From Manganibacter manganicus (GTDB taxonomy: Bacteria; Pseudomonadota; Alphaproteobacteria; Rhizobiales; Rhizobiaceae), in assembly GCF_002075885.1 (NCBI RefSeq), contig NZ_MDET01000013.1, forward strand, positions 32,264 to 96,263: a stretch of DNA of 64,000 nt. The letters are read 5' to 3'. Shown here one piece after another: positions 43,487 to 53,082 of the stretch (position 1 is the stretch's first letter; each line of letters opens with the position of its first letter). A program made the position numbers and the translations under genes. The notes beneath the pieces are model-generated. The model was not told the origin of the DNA, searched no databases, and saw only the letters and a list, made by a program, of their open reading frames with translations.

Positions 43487-46021
43487 TCACACCCTCTCCC
43501 GGGTGCGCGGTTGGTGAGGGGTGTCAAGCCGCAGGCCGCGCAGCCTGAGCGAATTGGCGATCACGGATACCGACGACAGGCTCATCGCCGCCGCGGCGAC
43601 CATCGGCGACAGCAGCACCCCGAGAACGGGATAGAGCACCCCGGCGGCGACCGGAACGCCGAGCGCGTTGTAGACGAAGGCGAAGAACAGGTTCTGCTTG
43701 ATGTTGCGGATCGTCGCCTTGGCGAGCGTCCGCGCCCTGACGATACCGTTGAGGTCGCCCTTCACCAGCGTGATGCCCGCGCTTTCCACCGCCACATCCG
43801 CGCCGGTTCCCATGGCGATGCCGACATCGGCGGCGGCCAGCGCCGGCGCGTCGTTGACGCCGTCACCCGCCATGGCGACGCTGGCGCCCTTCGCGTGGAG
43901 TTCGTCGATCAGCGCCTTCTTGCTTTCGGGCAGCATGTCGGCCCGCATCTCGTCGATGCCCAATCTCGACGCGACGGCCATCGCGGTGCGCTCGTTGTCG
44001 CCGGTCGCCATGATGATCCTCAGCCCGCTCTCGTGGAGTGCCCGGATCGCTGCGGCGGTCGTCGCCTTGATGGGATCGGCGACTGCCACCATCCCCGCGA
44101 GCTTGCCGTCCACGGCGACGAACATGGCGGTCTTGCCGTCGGACCTCAGTTCGTCCGCGTGCGGTTTCATCGCTTCGGTGGCGACCCCGAGGTCGCCCAT
44201 CATCGCAACGTTGCCCAGCGCGACGGAACGGCCGGACACCTTGCCCTGAACGCCCTTTCCGGTGACAGCTTCGAAATCCGTGGCATCGACGATGGAGGCT
44301 CCTCTCTTCTCGCCGCCTTCGACAATCGCCTCGGCCAGCGGATGTTCGGAGCCACGTTCGAGGCTGGCAGCAAGCCCCAGCAATTCGTCTTCGCGAAAGC
44401 CTTCAGCCACCACGACGTCGGTGAGTGTCGGCCTGCCCTCGGTCAGCGTCCCGGTCTTGTCGACGATCAGCGTGTCGACCTTCGCGAAACGCTCGAGCGC
44501 CTCGGCATCCTTGATGAGCACGCCTGCCTGCGCTCCTCGTCCTGTCGCGGTCATGATCGACATCGGGGTCGCGAGCCCGAGCGCGCAGGGGCAGGCGATG
44601 ATCAGGACCGAGACCGCCGAGACGATTGCGAAAGTCATGCTCGGCTCGGGACCGAAGATCGCCCAGACGATGAAGGCAAGGATGGCAACGAGCACGACGG
44701 TCGGCACGAAATAGTAGGAGACACGATCCGCAAGCCCCTGGATCGGCGCTCGCGAGCGCTGCGCCTTGGCCACCATCTCGACGATCTGCGACAGCATCGT
44801 GTCCTTGCCGACCTTCTCGGCGCGCATGACCAGCGACCCGTTCTTGTTGAGCGTGCCGCCAGTCAGGGCGTCCCCTTCGGTCTTCTCGACCGGTAGGGGC
44901 TCGCCCGAAATCATAGATTCGTCGACCGAGGAGCGCCCTTCCAGCACGGTGCCATCCACCGGCACGCTGTCGCCGGGACGCACGCGCAGCCGGTCGCCCG
45001 ACTGGACGTCTTCCAGCGGAAAATCGGCCTCGGAGCCGTCCTCGGCGATCCGCCGCGCCGTTTTCGGCGCAAGGTCGAGCAGCGCGCGGATGGCCGATCC
45101 GGTACGCTCGCGCGCCCTCAGTTCCAGCACCTGACCGAGGAAGACCAGCGTGACGATGACGGCGGCCGCCTCGAAATAGACGGGCACCGTGCCGCCGTGG
45201 CCACGAAACTGATGCGGGAAGATGCCGGGAAACAGCGTCGCCACGACGCTGTAGGCGTAGGCAGCCCCGACGCCGATCGCGATCAGCGTCCACATGTTTG
45301 GGCTTTTGTTGACGAAGGACTCGTAGCCGCGACGGAAGAACGGGAGCGCCGCCCAAAGCACTACGGGCGTCGCCAGCGCGAACTCGATCCAGACAGCGAG
45401 CCGTTCTCCGATCCACTCCCTGAACGGCAGACCGACCATAGGCCCCATCGCCAGGATGAACACCGGGACGGATAGGACCACGCTCACCCAGAAGCGGCGG
45501 GTGAAATCGATCAGTTCGGGGTTCGGACCTTCATCGCCCGTCGGCACGCCCATCGGTTCCAGAGCCATGCCGCAGATCGGACATGATCCGGGCTTGTCGC
45601 GGACGATTTCCGGATGCATCGGGCAGGTGTATTGCGTACCCACCACCATCGGCTCGGCAGCGGGGCGCGCGCCGAGATAGGTTTCCGGCTTCGCTTCGAA
45701 CTTGTCCTGGCAGCCTGACGAACAGAAGTAATAGCCCTTGCCTTCGTGCCGCGTGAAGTGCTTCGCCGTCGAGCGGTCGACCTTCATTCCGCAGACCGGG
45801 TCGGTGGCCTCGAGATAGGCATCCGGCTCCTTCAAGAACCTGTTGTGGCAGGACTGGCTGCAGAAATGATAGACGTGCCCGCCGTGCTCCGCCCTAGGCT
45901 TGCCCGCCTGCGGATCGACGGTCATGCCGCAGACCGGATCCCGGACGACACCGTCCACCGCCCCCGATTCCGAGTGGCGCTGCTCGTCGGCCAAATGGCC
46001 GCGCCCGTGATCATGTTCCAT
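43487..46021 (-). CDS. copA: Copper-exporting P1B-1 ATPase with two YHS domains
   Basis: Cu(I) export ATPase of 844 aa. The N-terminus has two YHS-type domains (residues 28-71 with VCGMTVD, 75-117 with VCGMKVD) and a heavy-metal-binding segment [20 protein letters not shown] (131-150) in place of classical HMA domains. TM4 reads [29 protein letters not shown] and [10 protein letters not shown] are present. Start ATG 46021 (MEHDHGRGH); the longer frame is unneeded. Driven by a CueR-type promoter at 46045-46075. Confidence 0.93.
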   Translation of the reverse strand: MEHDHGRGHLADEQRHSESGAVDGVVRDPVCGMTVDPQAGKPRAEHGGHVYHFCSQSCHNRFLKEPDAYLEATDPVCGMKVDRSTAKHFTRHEGKGYYFCSSGCQDKFEAKPETYLGARPAAEPMVVGTQYTCPMHPEIVRDKPGSCPICGMALEPMGVPTGDEGPNPELIDFTRRFWVSVVLSVPVFILAMGPMVGLPFREWIGERLAVWIEFALATPVVLWAALPFFRRGYESFVNKSPNMWTLIAIGVGAAYAYSVVATLFPGIFPHQFRGHGGTVPVYFEAAAVIVTLVFLGQVLELRARERTGSAIRALLDLAPKTARRIAEDGSEADFPLEDVQSGDRLRVRPGDSVPVDGTVLEGRSSVDESMISGEPLPVEKTEGDALTGGTLNKNGSLVMRAEKVGKDTMLSQIVEMVAKAQRSRAPIQGLADRVSYYFVPTVVLVAILAFIVWAIFGPEPSMTFAIVSAVSVLIIACPCALGLATPMSIMTATGRGAQAGVLIKDAEALERFAKVDTLIVDKTGTLTEGRPTLTDVVVAEGFREDELLGLAASLERGSEHPLAEAIVEGGEKRGASIVDATDFEAVTGKGVQGKVSGRSVALGNVAMMGDLGVATEAMKPHADELRSDGKTAMFVAVDGKLAGMVAVADPIKATTAAAIRALHESGLRIIMATGDNERTAMAVASRLGIDEMRADMLPESKKALIDELHAKGASVAMAGDGVNDAPALAAADVGIAMGTGADVAVESAGITLVKGDLNGIVRARTLAKATIRNIKQNLFFAFVYNALGVPVAAGVLYPVLGVLLSPMVAAAAMSLSSVSVIANSLRLRGLRLDTPHQPRTRERV

Positions 46022-46044
46022 GGATGTCTCTCCTGATGAACCTT

Positions 46045-46075
46045 CCCGTAAGCCTTCCACCTACTGGAAGGTCAA
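46045..46075 (-). promoter_or_regulatory. CueR-type promoter of copA
   Basis: -35 TTGACC (46070-46075), 19-bp spacer TTCCAGTAGGTGGAAGGCT with the ACCTTCCA-n-TGGAAGG dyad, -10 TACGGG (46045-46050). The transcript start would lie about 15-20 bp before the copA ATG. Confidence 0.8.
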
Positions 46076-46090
46076 GATCGATATTCCAGT

Positions 46091-46121
46091 TTGACCTTCC
46101 AGCAGGTGAAACCTGCAGGGT
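46091..46121 (+). promoter_or_regulatory. Half CueR-type site facing the DUF305 gene
   Basis: TTGACCTTCCAGCAGGTGAA has the -35 and left arm of the CueR promoter on the plus strand. The right arm is degenerate (ACCTGCAGGGT) and the -10 at 19 bp is weak (CAGGGT). It lies 100 bp upstream of the gene at 46221, back to back with the copA promoter. Confidence 0.45.
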
Positions 46122-46220
46122 TATCATGGCATTTGACGCGCCATCCAGCCACGGGTGTCCACGGAACCAAAACCGTACGCGGTCGTTCGTAAAGATTGAC
46201 ATAGGACAAAGGACCTCGAA

Positions 46221-46601
46221 ATGAACAGGTATCGTCTGGCAGCAGCGGCGGGCACCGCAATGATCGCTGCAGCTTTCGCCATGCCGGCCACCGGACAGGA
46301 GGCCCATGGCTCGACGGATCATTCGGCGACTGAAAGCATGAACGGCGCCTCCAAGGACTACATGGAGGCGATGAAGAAGATGGACGAGGAGATGGGAGGG
46401 ATGGAGATGTCGGGCAAGCCCGGGGTCGACTTCGCCATGATGATGATCCCCCATCACCAGAGCGCCATCGACATGGCGAAGGCCTATTTGGCGAGTGGCG
46501 AGAACGATCCGGAGCTTGCGAAGCTCTCGAACGAGATCATCGCCGCCCAGGAGGATGAGATCGCTTTCCTGAAGGGCTGGCTGGAGAAGAACGCCAACTG
46601 A
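46221..46601 (+). CDS. Exported DUF305 protein
   Basis: Signal peptide (LAAAAGTAMIAAAFAMPATG), a Met/His-rich segment (MEAMKKMDEEMGGMEMSG) and the DUF305 core DFAMMMIPHHQSAIDMAKAY with IIAAQEDEIAFLKGWLEK. At 126 aa. The MMM-I-PHH motif is a likely Cu(I) site. Divergent from copA in a shared regulatory region. Confidence 0.88.
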   Translation: MNRYRLAAAAGTAMIAAAFAMPATGQEAHGSTDHSATESMNGASKDYMEAMKKMDEEMGGMEMSGKPGVDFAMMMIPHHQSAIDMAKAYLASGENDPELAKLSNEIIAAQEDEIAFLKGWLEKNAN

Positions 46602-46798
46602 TCGGCTTTCAGGGCGAACCCAGCCGTGCGATGAAGGCGACGGCAGGAGAGCTAGGATCAGCGTTCCCGCCGCGGCTTCCTGCGATAAACTTCTTCATCT
46701 CGAGGACGCTTCGTCCAAGGCGACGAAGAGCGCCCCGGCGATCAGGAAGTGGTCGATGACTGGCTGCGCGAGACTGCGCATGATGCCTTGCAGCCTCA

Positions 46799-47066
46799 TC
46801 AGTAAAGGTCGTGACGGCCCGACAGGCCGTCGATGATCGGGCAGTCGGGCCTCTGGTCGCCGTTGCAACTGTCGACCAGTTGGCGGAGCATTTCCTTGAG
46901 CCCAGTCAATTCCCTGATCTTGCGCTCGATGTCACCGAGCTTGGCGGTCGCGATCGCCTTCACGTCAGCGCTTGCCCGGTGTCTATCGCCGTAGAGGGAC
47001 AGAAGCTGTCTGCATTCCTCGACCGGCAGGCAGCCCCGATTTTTCTGCTGCGTCGCCTATGTTCAT
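46799..47066 (-). pseudogene. cueR: cueR/hmrR with internal deletion
   Basis: CueR-type activators are about 130-140 aa. Here the frame starts MNIGDAAEKSGLP at 47066, then the sequence jumps to LPVEECRQLLSLYGDRHRAS, continuing ADVKAIATAKLGDIERKI to the metal loop SCNGDQRPDCPIID and the end. About 150 bp coding for the HTH wing and second helix are missing, and the junction changes frame (total 268 bp). The metal-binding domain is complete but the DNA-binding domain is gone. Its own CueR-type promoter is intact upstream. Confidence 0.88.
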
Positions 47067-47094
47067 TGAAAGCCTCCAACCAAAAACGTATCGA

Positions 47095-47125
47095 AGCTTA
47101 GACCTTCCAGTTAGTGGAAGCTCAA
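47095..47125 (-). promoter_or_regulatory. CueR-type promoter of the broken cueR
   Basis: -35 TTGAGC (47120-47125), 19-bp spacer TTCCACTAACTGGAAGGTC, -10 TAAGCT (47095-47100), 29 bp before the ATG. The dyad is TTCCA-n6-TGGAAGG. It implies that the gene was autoregulated before the deletion. Confidence 0.75.
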
Positions 47126-47149
47126 GGATTTTCTTGGTAGACTACGAGT

Positions 47150-47539
47150 TGGCGAAGCCTGCAGCTGAGCTGTCTAATGGTCAGAGCAAGGCGAATGCCG
47201 CCGCGCCGCATCGATAGCTCAGCGTGCCCGGGGATCTGCAATATCCCAGGGACGACGCTGGTTTCGCCTGTACGAAAATCCGTTTGAAGGATCACGATGG
47301 TGCCGAACGCTTCACTCTCAATCGAAGCCAGACTCGCCTGAACGATGGTCCCCGATGGTCACAAAACCTTCCACCTTGCCACCATCTAAGCCTGCCAATG
47401 CCAGTTCGGCGTGCTCCACGACCAACTCTGCTGCCGGATTGCTGTGATCGATTGGGCCGGTAGAAGTCGTTGCAGAAGCGCTCGCGACAAAGACCGGTGT
47501 AATCAAGGCAGACATCAATCTCGGAATTGTTCGCTTCAT
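47150..47539 (-). pseudogene. PCu(A)C chaperone remnant
   Basis: The first frame from ATG 47539 has a secretion signal and GLDGGKVEGFVTIGDHRSGE. It then changes frame to LASIESEAFGTIVILQTDFR, VVPGILQIPGHAELSMRRGG and IRLALTI, following the PCuAC pattern (LxSVESDAFGTIELH...M...IPAGGEVxMRPGGxHLML). The copper ligands ELH, M and HLM are all changed. It is decayed. Confidence 0.6.
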
Positions 47540-48238
47540 CGTGAATCTGCCCCCATTACACCGAACGGCTTCAGCCTCTACCAGAATTTCCCGTGCTGGC
47601 AGCCTCGCCGTGGGCGTAGGGTTCATGTACCTGACGGCTATGCTCGTAAAGATCTGATGTCGCCTCCGGCGAATTGGCGGCGACTGACAAGTCGGGCCTT
47701 TGCCCGATGATGACAGGCAAAGACGACGCCGGTGAGCTGGCGACACGGTCGCCGCTCGGCAGTCTCGCTTTTACACCTCGGATTCTTCGTCGGTGATCGG
47801 CAATAATAAGTCGTCCTGTCGGCAGCCTCATCGGTCGACGGCACATCACGCAGCAGCGCCGTCAGAACGGGGCTTCCCGTCGGGGCAGCAATGGACCCTC
47901 TTATTGTGATCGTTGGGTGATCGTCGGGAATCAACTCGAAGGCGGTTTCGTCGCCGACCGTCCGGCCCAGGCGCAACCTCAGTCCCTTGAGGGACGCGTG
48001 GCCAAGCCAGCCAAGCCAAGTAATCAGCGGCAATCATCGGAGCGACTAGCGCGCTGTTGATCGCCCTTCGCATCCTGGCTCCCGCACCATGTAGACCATC
48101 GCGATACCGCTGGTTGCTCAGCAGAACGTTCAGCGGCGCCACGTGAATCCGGCTGTAGCGATCGGAGCATGATCACCTATGCCACCTGCCACCATCCTAT
48201 TCTGGACACGGCGCGGAGGCAGGACTACTGTCTGTCCA
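47540..48238. other. Stretch of about 700 bp without a supportable gene
   Basis: Several minus-strand frames of 90-130 codons are open (for example 47638-48033 and 47846-48142, with NVLLSNQRYRDGLHGAGARM). They change frame and match no family I recognise. The parts look like one decayed gene, perhaps upstream of the PCuAC remnant. The right end should carry the promoter for 48239. Confidence 0.35.
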
Positions 48239-48571
48239 ATGACCAAGCTCGTCCGCATCCTCGTAATGGTCTTCCTCGCGGCCTTCGCCGCGGGCACGGC
48301 GGCACATTCGGCGGTTTCCACCGACATGTCCCTGAAGATGTCCATGGCGACCATGGACGATGGTGGCATGGCCGATTGCCAGGACTGTCCCGACGATGAC
48401 GCACGGGCATCAGCATGTGACCAGTTCTGCATGACCACGCTTACCGGGATCTGCCCGCCTGCCTTGGCCGAGCTTCCGCATGTCGCAAACCTCGCCTCTT
48501 CGCCACCCGCAGAACCGTCAGACGGCCGCAAGGGGCAACCTGACCCGTACCCTCCCCGAACCATCCTCTAA
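48239..48571 (+). CDS. Exported Cys/Met-rich small protein, copper island
   Basis: Signal peptide (LVRILVMVFLAAFAAGTAAH) and a 90-residue secreted part with a Met cluster (MSLKMSMATMDDGGMADCQD), CQDC and a CDQFC pair. The pattern (short lumen, CxxC, CxxxC) resembles DUF2946-like copper-locus proteins. At 110 aa. Precedes the multicopper oxidase by 95 bp. Function unknown. Confidence 0.65.
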   Translation: MTKLVRILVMVFLAAFAAGTAAHSAVSTDMSLKMSMATMDDGGMADCQDCPDDDARASACDQFCMTTLTGICPPALAELPHVANLASSPPAEPSDGRKGQPDPYPPRTIL

Positions 48572-48665
48572 GTTGAAGGCTGCGGCGTCATCCGCTTGCG
48601 GCCGACCCGTCGACGCGCTGGCTACAACCGCGCGTCACATGAGGCAATTTCAGGATGGTTGATCC

Positions 48666-50129
48666 ATGTCCGATTTCCAGGTGCCAACGCTGACGCGTCG
48701 AGCCCTCCTCGCATTCGCTGCCACCGTCTCGGCGGGCGCCATGCTTCCACCGCAATCAAAGGCCGCCGCGCGAACCCGCGAGTTCCGGCTCCGCCCCGGA
48801 CCGGGCCGCGCGCAGATCACGCCGGAGCCCCACGGCGATACCGCCGTCTGGTGCTATGACGGCAGCCTGCCCGGTCCGGAAATCCGCGTCCGCCAAGGTG
48901 GACGCCTGCGGATCGTGGTCGAGAACGCGCTCGACGAAGAAACAACCGTGCACTGGCACGGGGTGCGCGTCCCGAACGCCATGGACGGGGTGCCATACCT
49001 GACGCAGGCGCCGATTGCGCCCGGCAAGTCCTTCACCTACGAGTTTGATGCCGTCGATGCGGGCACGTTCTGGTACCATCCGCACCAGCGCAGCTTCGAA
49101 CAGGTCGGCCGCGGCCTCTACGGGCCACTGATTGTCGATGAGGCCGATCCGGTCCGGGTTGACCGCGACCTGATCTGGGTGCTGTCCGACTGGCGGCTAA
49201 CCAAGACCGCCGAGATGCGGGAAGACTTCGGCAACCGCCACGACATGATGCACAACGGCCGGGTCGGCAACACGGTGACGATCAACGGCCGCGTGCCGGA
49301 TGCCTTCCCGGTCAGGAAGGGCGAACGCATCCGGTTGCGGCTGATTAACGCCGCCAACGCCCGCATTTTCAGCCTCGACTTTGGAAGCCACGAACCCGTC
49401 GTCATCGCGATGGATGGGCAGCCCGTCGAACCGCATGCGCCGGAGGGCGGACTGGTCGTGCTGGGACCCGCCATGCGCGTCGATATCGTCCTCGACATGA
49501 CGGGTGATACCCGAAGCCGTGTTTCGGTGATCGACCGCTTCTACAAGGGGTTGGAGTACCGCCTCGTCGATCTCTCCTATGAAGACGAGCCGCTCAGGGA
49601 GACGGCCCCTGACTGGCCTGTCGCCTTGCCGCCCAACCCGCTGCCGGAGCCGGACCTCGCGACGGCCAGCCGCCACGAGGTGACCTTCAACGGTGGCATG
49701 ATGGGCGCGATGGTGATGCAGGAGATGGGTGGCAGCATGGGCGACATGGGCAAGGATTCTTCCAGCATGATGGGCAACATGGGCGGCATGATGCATTCTG
49801 GCGGCATCTGGTTCATCAACGGCATCGCGGCGGAAGGCCACGTCATGGACCCGATGCTGACGCTAGCGCGGGACAAGAGCCATGTCATCGCGATGACCAA
49901 CGCGACGGCCTGGCATCATCCGATGCATCTGCACGGCCATTCGTTCCGTGTGATTTCCCGGAACGGCAAGCCGACCCGCCACCGCGAGTGGCAGGACACG
50001 GTGCTCATGTCGCCGCGCGAGCGGATCGAGATCGTCTTCGTCGCCGACAACCCCGGCGACTGGATGTTCCACTGCCACATCCTCGAACACCAGGCCGCCG
50101 GGATGATGGGCGTCTTCCGCGTCGTCTGA
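48666..50129 (+). CDS. Multicopper oxidase (CueO/CopA-like)
   Basis: Periplasmic cuprous oxidase family. Signal region includes a twin-arginine-like TRRALLAFAATVS. Copper ligands are in VHWHGVRVP (H96, H98), FWYHPHQRSF (H138, H140), HHPMHLHGHSFRV near 418 and FHCHILEHQAAGMMGVFRV near the end. A Met-rich insert (MMGAMVMQEMGGSMGDMG) precedes the last domain, as in CueO. At 487 aa it is full length. First gene of a plus-strand set continuing DUF411, Met-rich peptide, cytochrome c, TlpA, Sco. Confidence 0.93.
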   Translation: MSDFQVPTLTRRALLAFAATVSAGAMLPPQSKAAARTREFRLRPGPGRAQITPEPHGDTAVWCYDGSLPGPEIRVRQGGRLRIVVENALDEETTVHWHGVRVPNAMDGVPYLTQAPIAPGKSFTYEFDAVDAGTFWYHPHQRSFEQVGRGLYGPLIVDEADPVRVDRDLIWVLSDWRLTKTAEMREDFGNRHDMMHNGRVGNTVTINGRVPDAFPVRKGERIRLRLINAANARIFSLDFGSHEPVVIAMDGQPVEPHAPEGGLVVLGPAMRVDIVLDMTGDTRSRVSVIDRFYKGLEYRLVDLSYEDEPLRETAPDWPVALPPNPLPEPDLATASRHEVTFNGGMMGAMVMQEMGGSMGDMGKDSSSMMGNMGGMMHSGGIWFINGIAAEGHVMDPMLTLARDKSHVIAMTNATAWHHPMHLHGHSFRVISRNGKPTRHREWQDTVLMSPRERIEIVFVADNPGDWMFHCHILEHQAAGMMGVFRVV

Positions 50130-50154
50130 CCAATTCCTCGAAAGGAGAACCGAA

Positions 50155-50595
50155 ATGCGCATCATCCTGAACACCGTCGCACTCGCTACCTTCGTCTGGA
50201 GCACGGCCCCTGCCCTCGCGGGCGAGAACGACGTGATGCTCTACAAGAACCCGCAATGCGGCTGTTGCGAGGGTCATGCCGAACACCTGCGGGAGAACGG
50301 TTTCAACGTCACCGAACAGGCCACGCACGACCTAGGGCAGATGAGCAGCGAGGCCGGCATCCCCGAGGAGCTCCAGGGCTGCCACCTGGCCTTCGTCGAC
50401 GGCTACGTCGTCAGCGGCCATGTCCCCGCCTCGACGGTCCGGAAGCTCCTGACCGAGCGCCCTGACATCAAGGGCGTGACACTGCCCGGAATGCCGACGG
50501 GATCGCCCGGCATGCCCGGCCCCAAGCAGGGTCCGCTCGAGATCCTCGAGATCACGAAGTCGGGAGCAGTGGGCGGCATCTATGCGCGGGAATAG
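50155..50595 (+). CDS. DUF411 metal-binding protein
   Basis: Exported protein with signal peptide (VALATFVWSTAPALA) and the DUF411 motif VMLYKNPQCGCCEGHAEHL (C35, C37, C38), then EELQGCHLAFVDGYVVSGHV. At 146 aa. DUF411 proteins accompany copper operons and are likely copper carriers. It follows the oxidase by 25 bp. A paralogue is at 57635. Confidence 0.9.
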   Translation: MRIILNTVALATFVWSTAPALAGENDVMLYKNPQCGCCEGHAEHLRENGFNVTEQATHDLGQMSSEAGIPEELQGCHLAFVDGYVVSGHVPASTVRKLLTERPDIKGVTLPGMPTGSPGMPGPKQGPLEILEITKSGAVGGIYARE

Positions 50596-50633
50596 AGGGG
50601 AACCCGGCAATCGGACACTGGAAGGAGCCGACA

Positions 50634-50756
50634 ATGATGGAAGGTATGAGCGGCATGATGGCGGGCATGGGGCTGGTTTGGCTTCTGCTCCTGGCCGTGC
50701 TTGTCCTCGTGGCTGCGGCACTTGTGAAGTACTTGTTCTTCAGCGGCCGCAAATGA
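50634..50756 (+). CDS. Met-rich single-helix membrane peptide (copy 2)
   Basis: A 40-residue peptide, MMEGMSGMMAGMGLVWLLLL, then hydrophobic residues and ALVKYLFFSGRK. GAAGGAG sits 8 bp upstream. Its stop overlaps the cytochrome c start (AAATGA). Same layout as the peptide at 38759. The Met-rich head may face the periplasm; a copper role is inferred from the operon. Confidence 0.75.
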   Translation: MMEGMSGMMAGMGLVWLLLLAVLVLVAAALVKYLFFSGRK

Positions 50757-51211
50757 GCAGGAAGGTCGTTGCCTTCGGCATCGTGGCGATTCTCTCCGGA
50801 GCTGCGGCCCTCGCCGTGATCTGGCAGTTCGGAGCCAACCCCGGCGATGCCACCGCGATTGCGCAGGGGCGGCAGCTCTATACCGAGAACTGCGCCTCCT
50901 GCCACGGAGTCAACCTCGAAGGTCAGCCCGAGTGGAAGCGGCCGCTGGCTTCGGGACGCATGCCCGCCCCGCCGCACGACGCGTCCGGGCATACCTGGCA
51001 CCACCCCGACGGCGTGTTGTTCCGGGTCACCAAGGAAGGTCCCGCCGCCGTGGTGGGCGGCAGCTACGAGAGCGACATGCAGGGATTCGGGGAGATGCTG
51101 AGCGACGAGGAGATCCGTGCCGTCCTCGCCTTCATCAAGAGCACATGGCCGGAGCGAGAACGCGCCTACCAGGCGGAGATGAGCAGCCGGGAGAAGGAGA
51201 AGACGCAGTGA
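50753..51211 (+). CDS. Membrane-anchored monoheme cytochrome c
   Basis: An N-terminal helix (residues 5-24) is followed by a class I cytochrome c domain with heme motif C47-A-S-C-H51 and a distal Met candidate in MQGFGEML. At 152 aa. It could take electrons from Cu(I) oxidation by the multicopper oxidase (inference). The start overlaps the Met-rich peptide stop, and its stop overlaps the tlpA start (GTGA). Confidence 0.9.
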   Translation: MSRKVVAFGIVAILSGAAALAVIWQFGANPGDATAIAQGRQLYTENCASCHGVNLEGQPEWKRPLASGRMPAPPHDASGHTWHHPDGVLFRVTKEGPAAVVGGSYESDMQGFGEMLSDEEIRAVLAFIKSTWPERERAYQAEMSSREKEKTQ

Positions 51212-51750
51212 AGGCGATCCTGTCGGCGCTGGTATGTGCCGTCCTCATGATCACTAGCGCGTGGGCCGAGGAGCCGGCGGCCATAATCCTCCACGACGAG
51301 CGACAGCCCTTGCCCGAACTCGCCTTCGCCGACGAAGCAGGAAAGTCGCGATCCCTCGAGGACTGGCGCGGCAAGGTCGTGCTGCTCAACGTCTGGGCGA
51401 CGTGGTGCGCGCCCTGCCGGGCCGAAATGCCCACGCTCGCCCGCCTGCAGGAGCGGCTCGGCGGCGAAGGATTCGAGGTCGTCGTCCTTTCGGTGGACCG
51501 AGCGGGGGTCGGCGCGGTCCGGAAGTTCTTCGACGAGATCGGGGCCAAGCTTCCCGTCTTCATCGATCAGGACGGGGCCGCGCTCCGTACGCTGGGGCTG
51601 TTCGGCCTCCCCACGACGCTTCTGATCGGCCCCGACGGAAACGAGCTCGCGCGGCTCGCCGGACCCGCCGAATGGGACACTCCCGAGATGGTCTCCTTCC
51701 TCGAAGGGAACATCGAACGAGAACTCGACCAAACCGGAGAACGGAAATGA
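51208..51750 (+). CDS. TlpA-family thioredoxin-like protein
   Basis: Signal peptide, then LLNVWATWCAPCRAEMPTLA (C-A-P-C), LFGLPTTLLIGPDG and GPAEWDTPEM. From GTG 51208 it is 180 aa. It is closely related to the 8883 gene (PAEWDxPEM is shared). Overlaps the cytochrome c stop at its start and the sco start at its end (51747). Likely reduces the Sco or cytochrome cysteines made in the same operon. Confidence 0.88.
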   Translation: MKAILSALVCAVLMITSAWAEEPAAIILHDERQPLPELAFADEAGKSRSLEDWRGKVVLLNVWATWCAPCRAEMPTLARLQERLGGEGFEVVVLSVDRAGVGAVRKFFDEIGAKLPVFIDQDGAALRTLGLFGLPTTLLIGPDGNELARLAGPAEWDTPEMVSFLEGNIERELDQTGERK

Positions 51751-52391
51751 ACAGAAGATCGCTTCTCGGCGCTATGGCCGCCGTCGCGGCGGCTGCATTG
51801 CCCGCGCATGCCCATCACCCGGGTGCCGATCTCGACAGGCTGATGGGCAGCGAAGAGAAGTATTTCCAGGCGATCGACGCTCCCGCAGCGCCCGGATTCG
51901 ATCTGGCCGACGCCGAAGGCAATCCGGTTCGCCTGTCGGATTTCTCGGACAAGGTCGTCGTGCTCAACTTCGTCTTCGCAACCTGCACTGATGTCTGCCC
52001 GCTGCACTCCGACCTGATCGCCCGTGTCCAGGCCATGGTCAATGAAACGCCCATGAGGAGCCTGGTTCAGTTCCTGACAGTGACCACCGATCCGGCGGCG
52101 GACACACCCGAGGTCTTGAAGGGATACGCTGAGGCGCACGGGCTGAACCCGCACAACTGGACCTTCCTGACCACCCGCGAGGGACAGGCGGAGGACGCGT
52201 CGCGCAAACTGTCGGAGGAATACAACGTCCGTTTCGATCCGCTCGAAGGCGGCCAGCAGATGCACGGCGTGGTCACCCATGTGATCGACCGTGGCGGGCG
52301 CTTTGCGGCCAAGTTTCACGGCCTCCGGTTCGATCCGTTGAACCTGGTTATGTACATCAATGGCCTGACGAATAACGTGGAACGGCCGTGA
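51747..52391 (+). CDS. Sco1/SenC-type protein
   Basis: Signal peptide with a twin-Arg start (MNRRSLLGAMAAVAAAALPA), then NFVFATCTDVCPLHSDL (C80, C84) and the ligand His in MHGVVTHVID. At 214 aa. It is more distant from the two Sco copies at 31790/33157. Last gene in the MCO-DUF411-peptide-cytochrome-TlpA-Sco operon. Confidence 0.9.
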   Translation: MNRRSLLGAMAAVAAAALPAHAHHPGADLDRLMGSEEKYFQAIDAPAAPGFDLADAEGNPVRLSDFSDKVVVLNFVFATCTDVCPLHSDLIARVQAMVNETPMRSLVQFLTVTTDPAADTPEVLKGYAEAHGLNPHNWTFLTTREGQAEDASRKLSEEYNVRFDPLEGGQQMHGVVTHVIDRGGRFAAKFHGLRFDPLNLVMYINGLTNNVERP

Positions 52392-52455
52392 CCCCATACG
52401 GTTCCCGGCGAGGTCAGCCGAGCGATTGGATTGCGGCCGGGCCAATTCTGTCACG

Positions 52456-52829
52456 TCAACGCGAGCAGCTGAGCACAGCCGCCGTCCAGAAGCCTACGCA
52501 CAGAACCGCAGCGCCAATGCCGATGGCGACCAGTACGGCATCGTAACCGCCTGCTGCAGACCATACCCAGGCCGCGTCAGCGGAGCGACCGCCAAGGTGA
52601 CATTCATCGGTGCGACGAGTGCCCCGTACGCATCCCGGCTGAGCATTTCCGGCACCATGAAGCCGCGGACGATGGTGATGATCCCGTTGGCAGCGCCATA
52701 GGAAGCCGCAATACCAGAGAGGAACAGCACTTTTGGCGGCGCCAAGGCGAACCCTGCCACCGTGATCGGGAACACGATCACGATCACCGAGCCGATCTTG
52801 CGCACTGGCGCGTTCGCTCCGAAGACCAT
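52456..52829 (-). pseudogene. MFS transporter C-terminal fragment
   Basis: The frame from 52829 has APPKVLFLSGIAASYGAANG and IITIVRGFMVPEMLSRDAYG, a familiar MFS segment, then loses frame. The final helix continues in another frame as AVLVAIGIGAAVLCVGFWTA and ends at 52456-52458. No N-terminal half is present. It adjoins the IS110 fragment. Confidence 0.7.
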
Positions 52830-53082
52830 GACAAGGATTCGTCCTTACATGAGGGTTCGAGTTTATGGCGGCATGGCGTTCATCCTATCGATCTCCATCA
52901 TTTATCGTTCTGCGAGCGAGTTTGGGGCGGCACTGTACGGCAGTCTTGGCTGCGTAACCTTACATGCGGTGGGATTCGACGTGGAACCCCATAACCATAA
53001 TGCCTCATGCACGAGGCAAGGCCCCGATTGAGCACGACCAACCTGCCACGCGGCAGTCTGAGTCGACCATTGACGAAGACGG

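Noticed and set aside
43307..44896. Plus-strand open frame of 529 codons
   Set aside because: Lies antisense to copA, whose motifs are unambiguous; the frame is Arg/His/Asp-rich in the way of a high-GC shadow.
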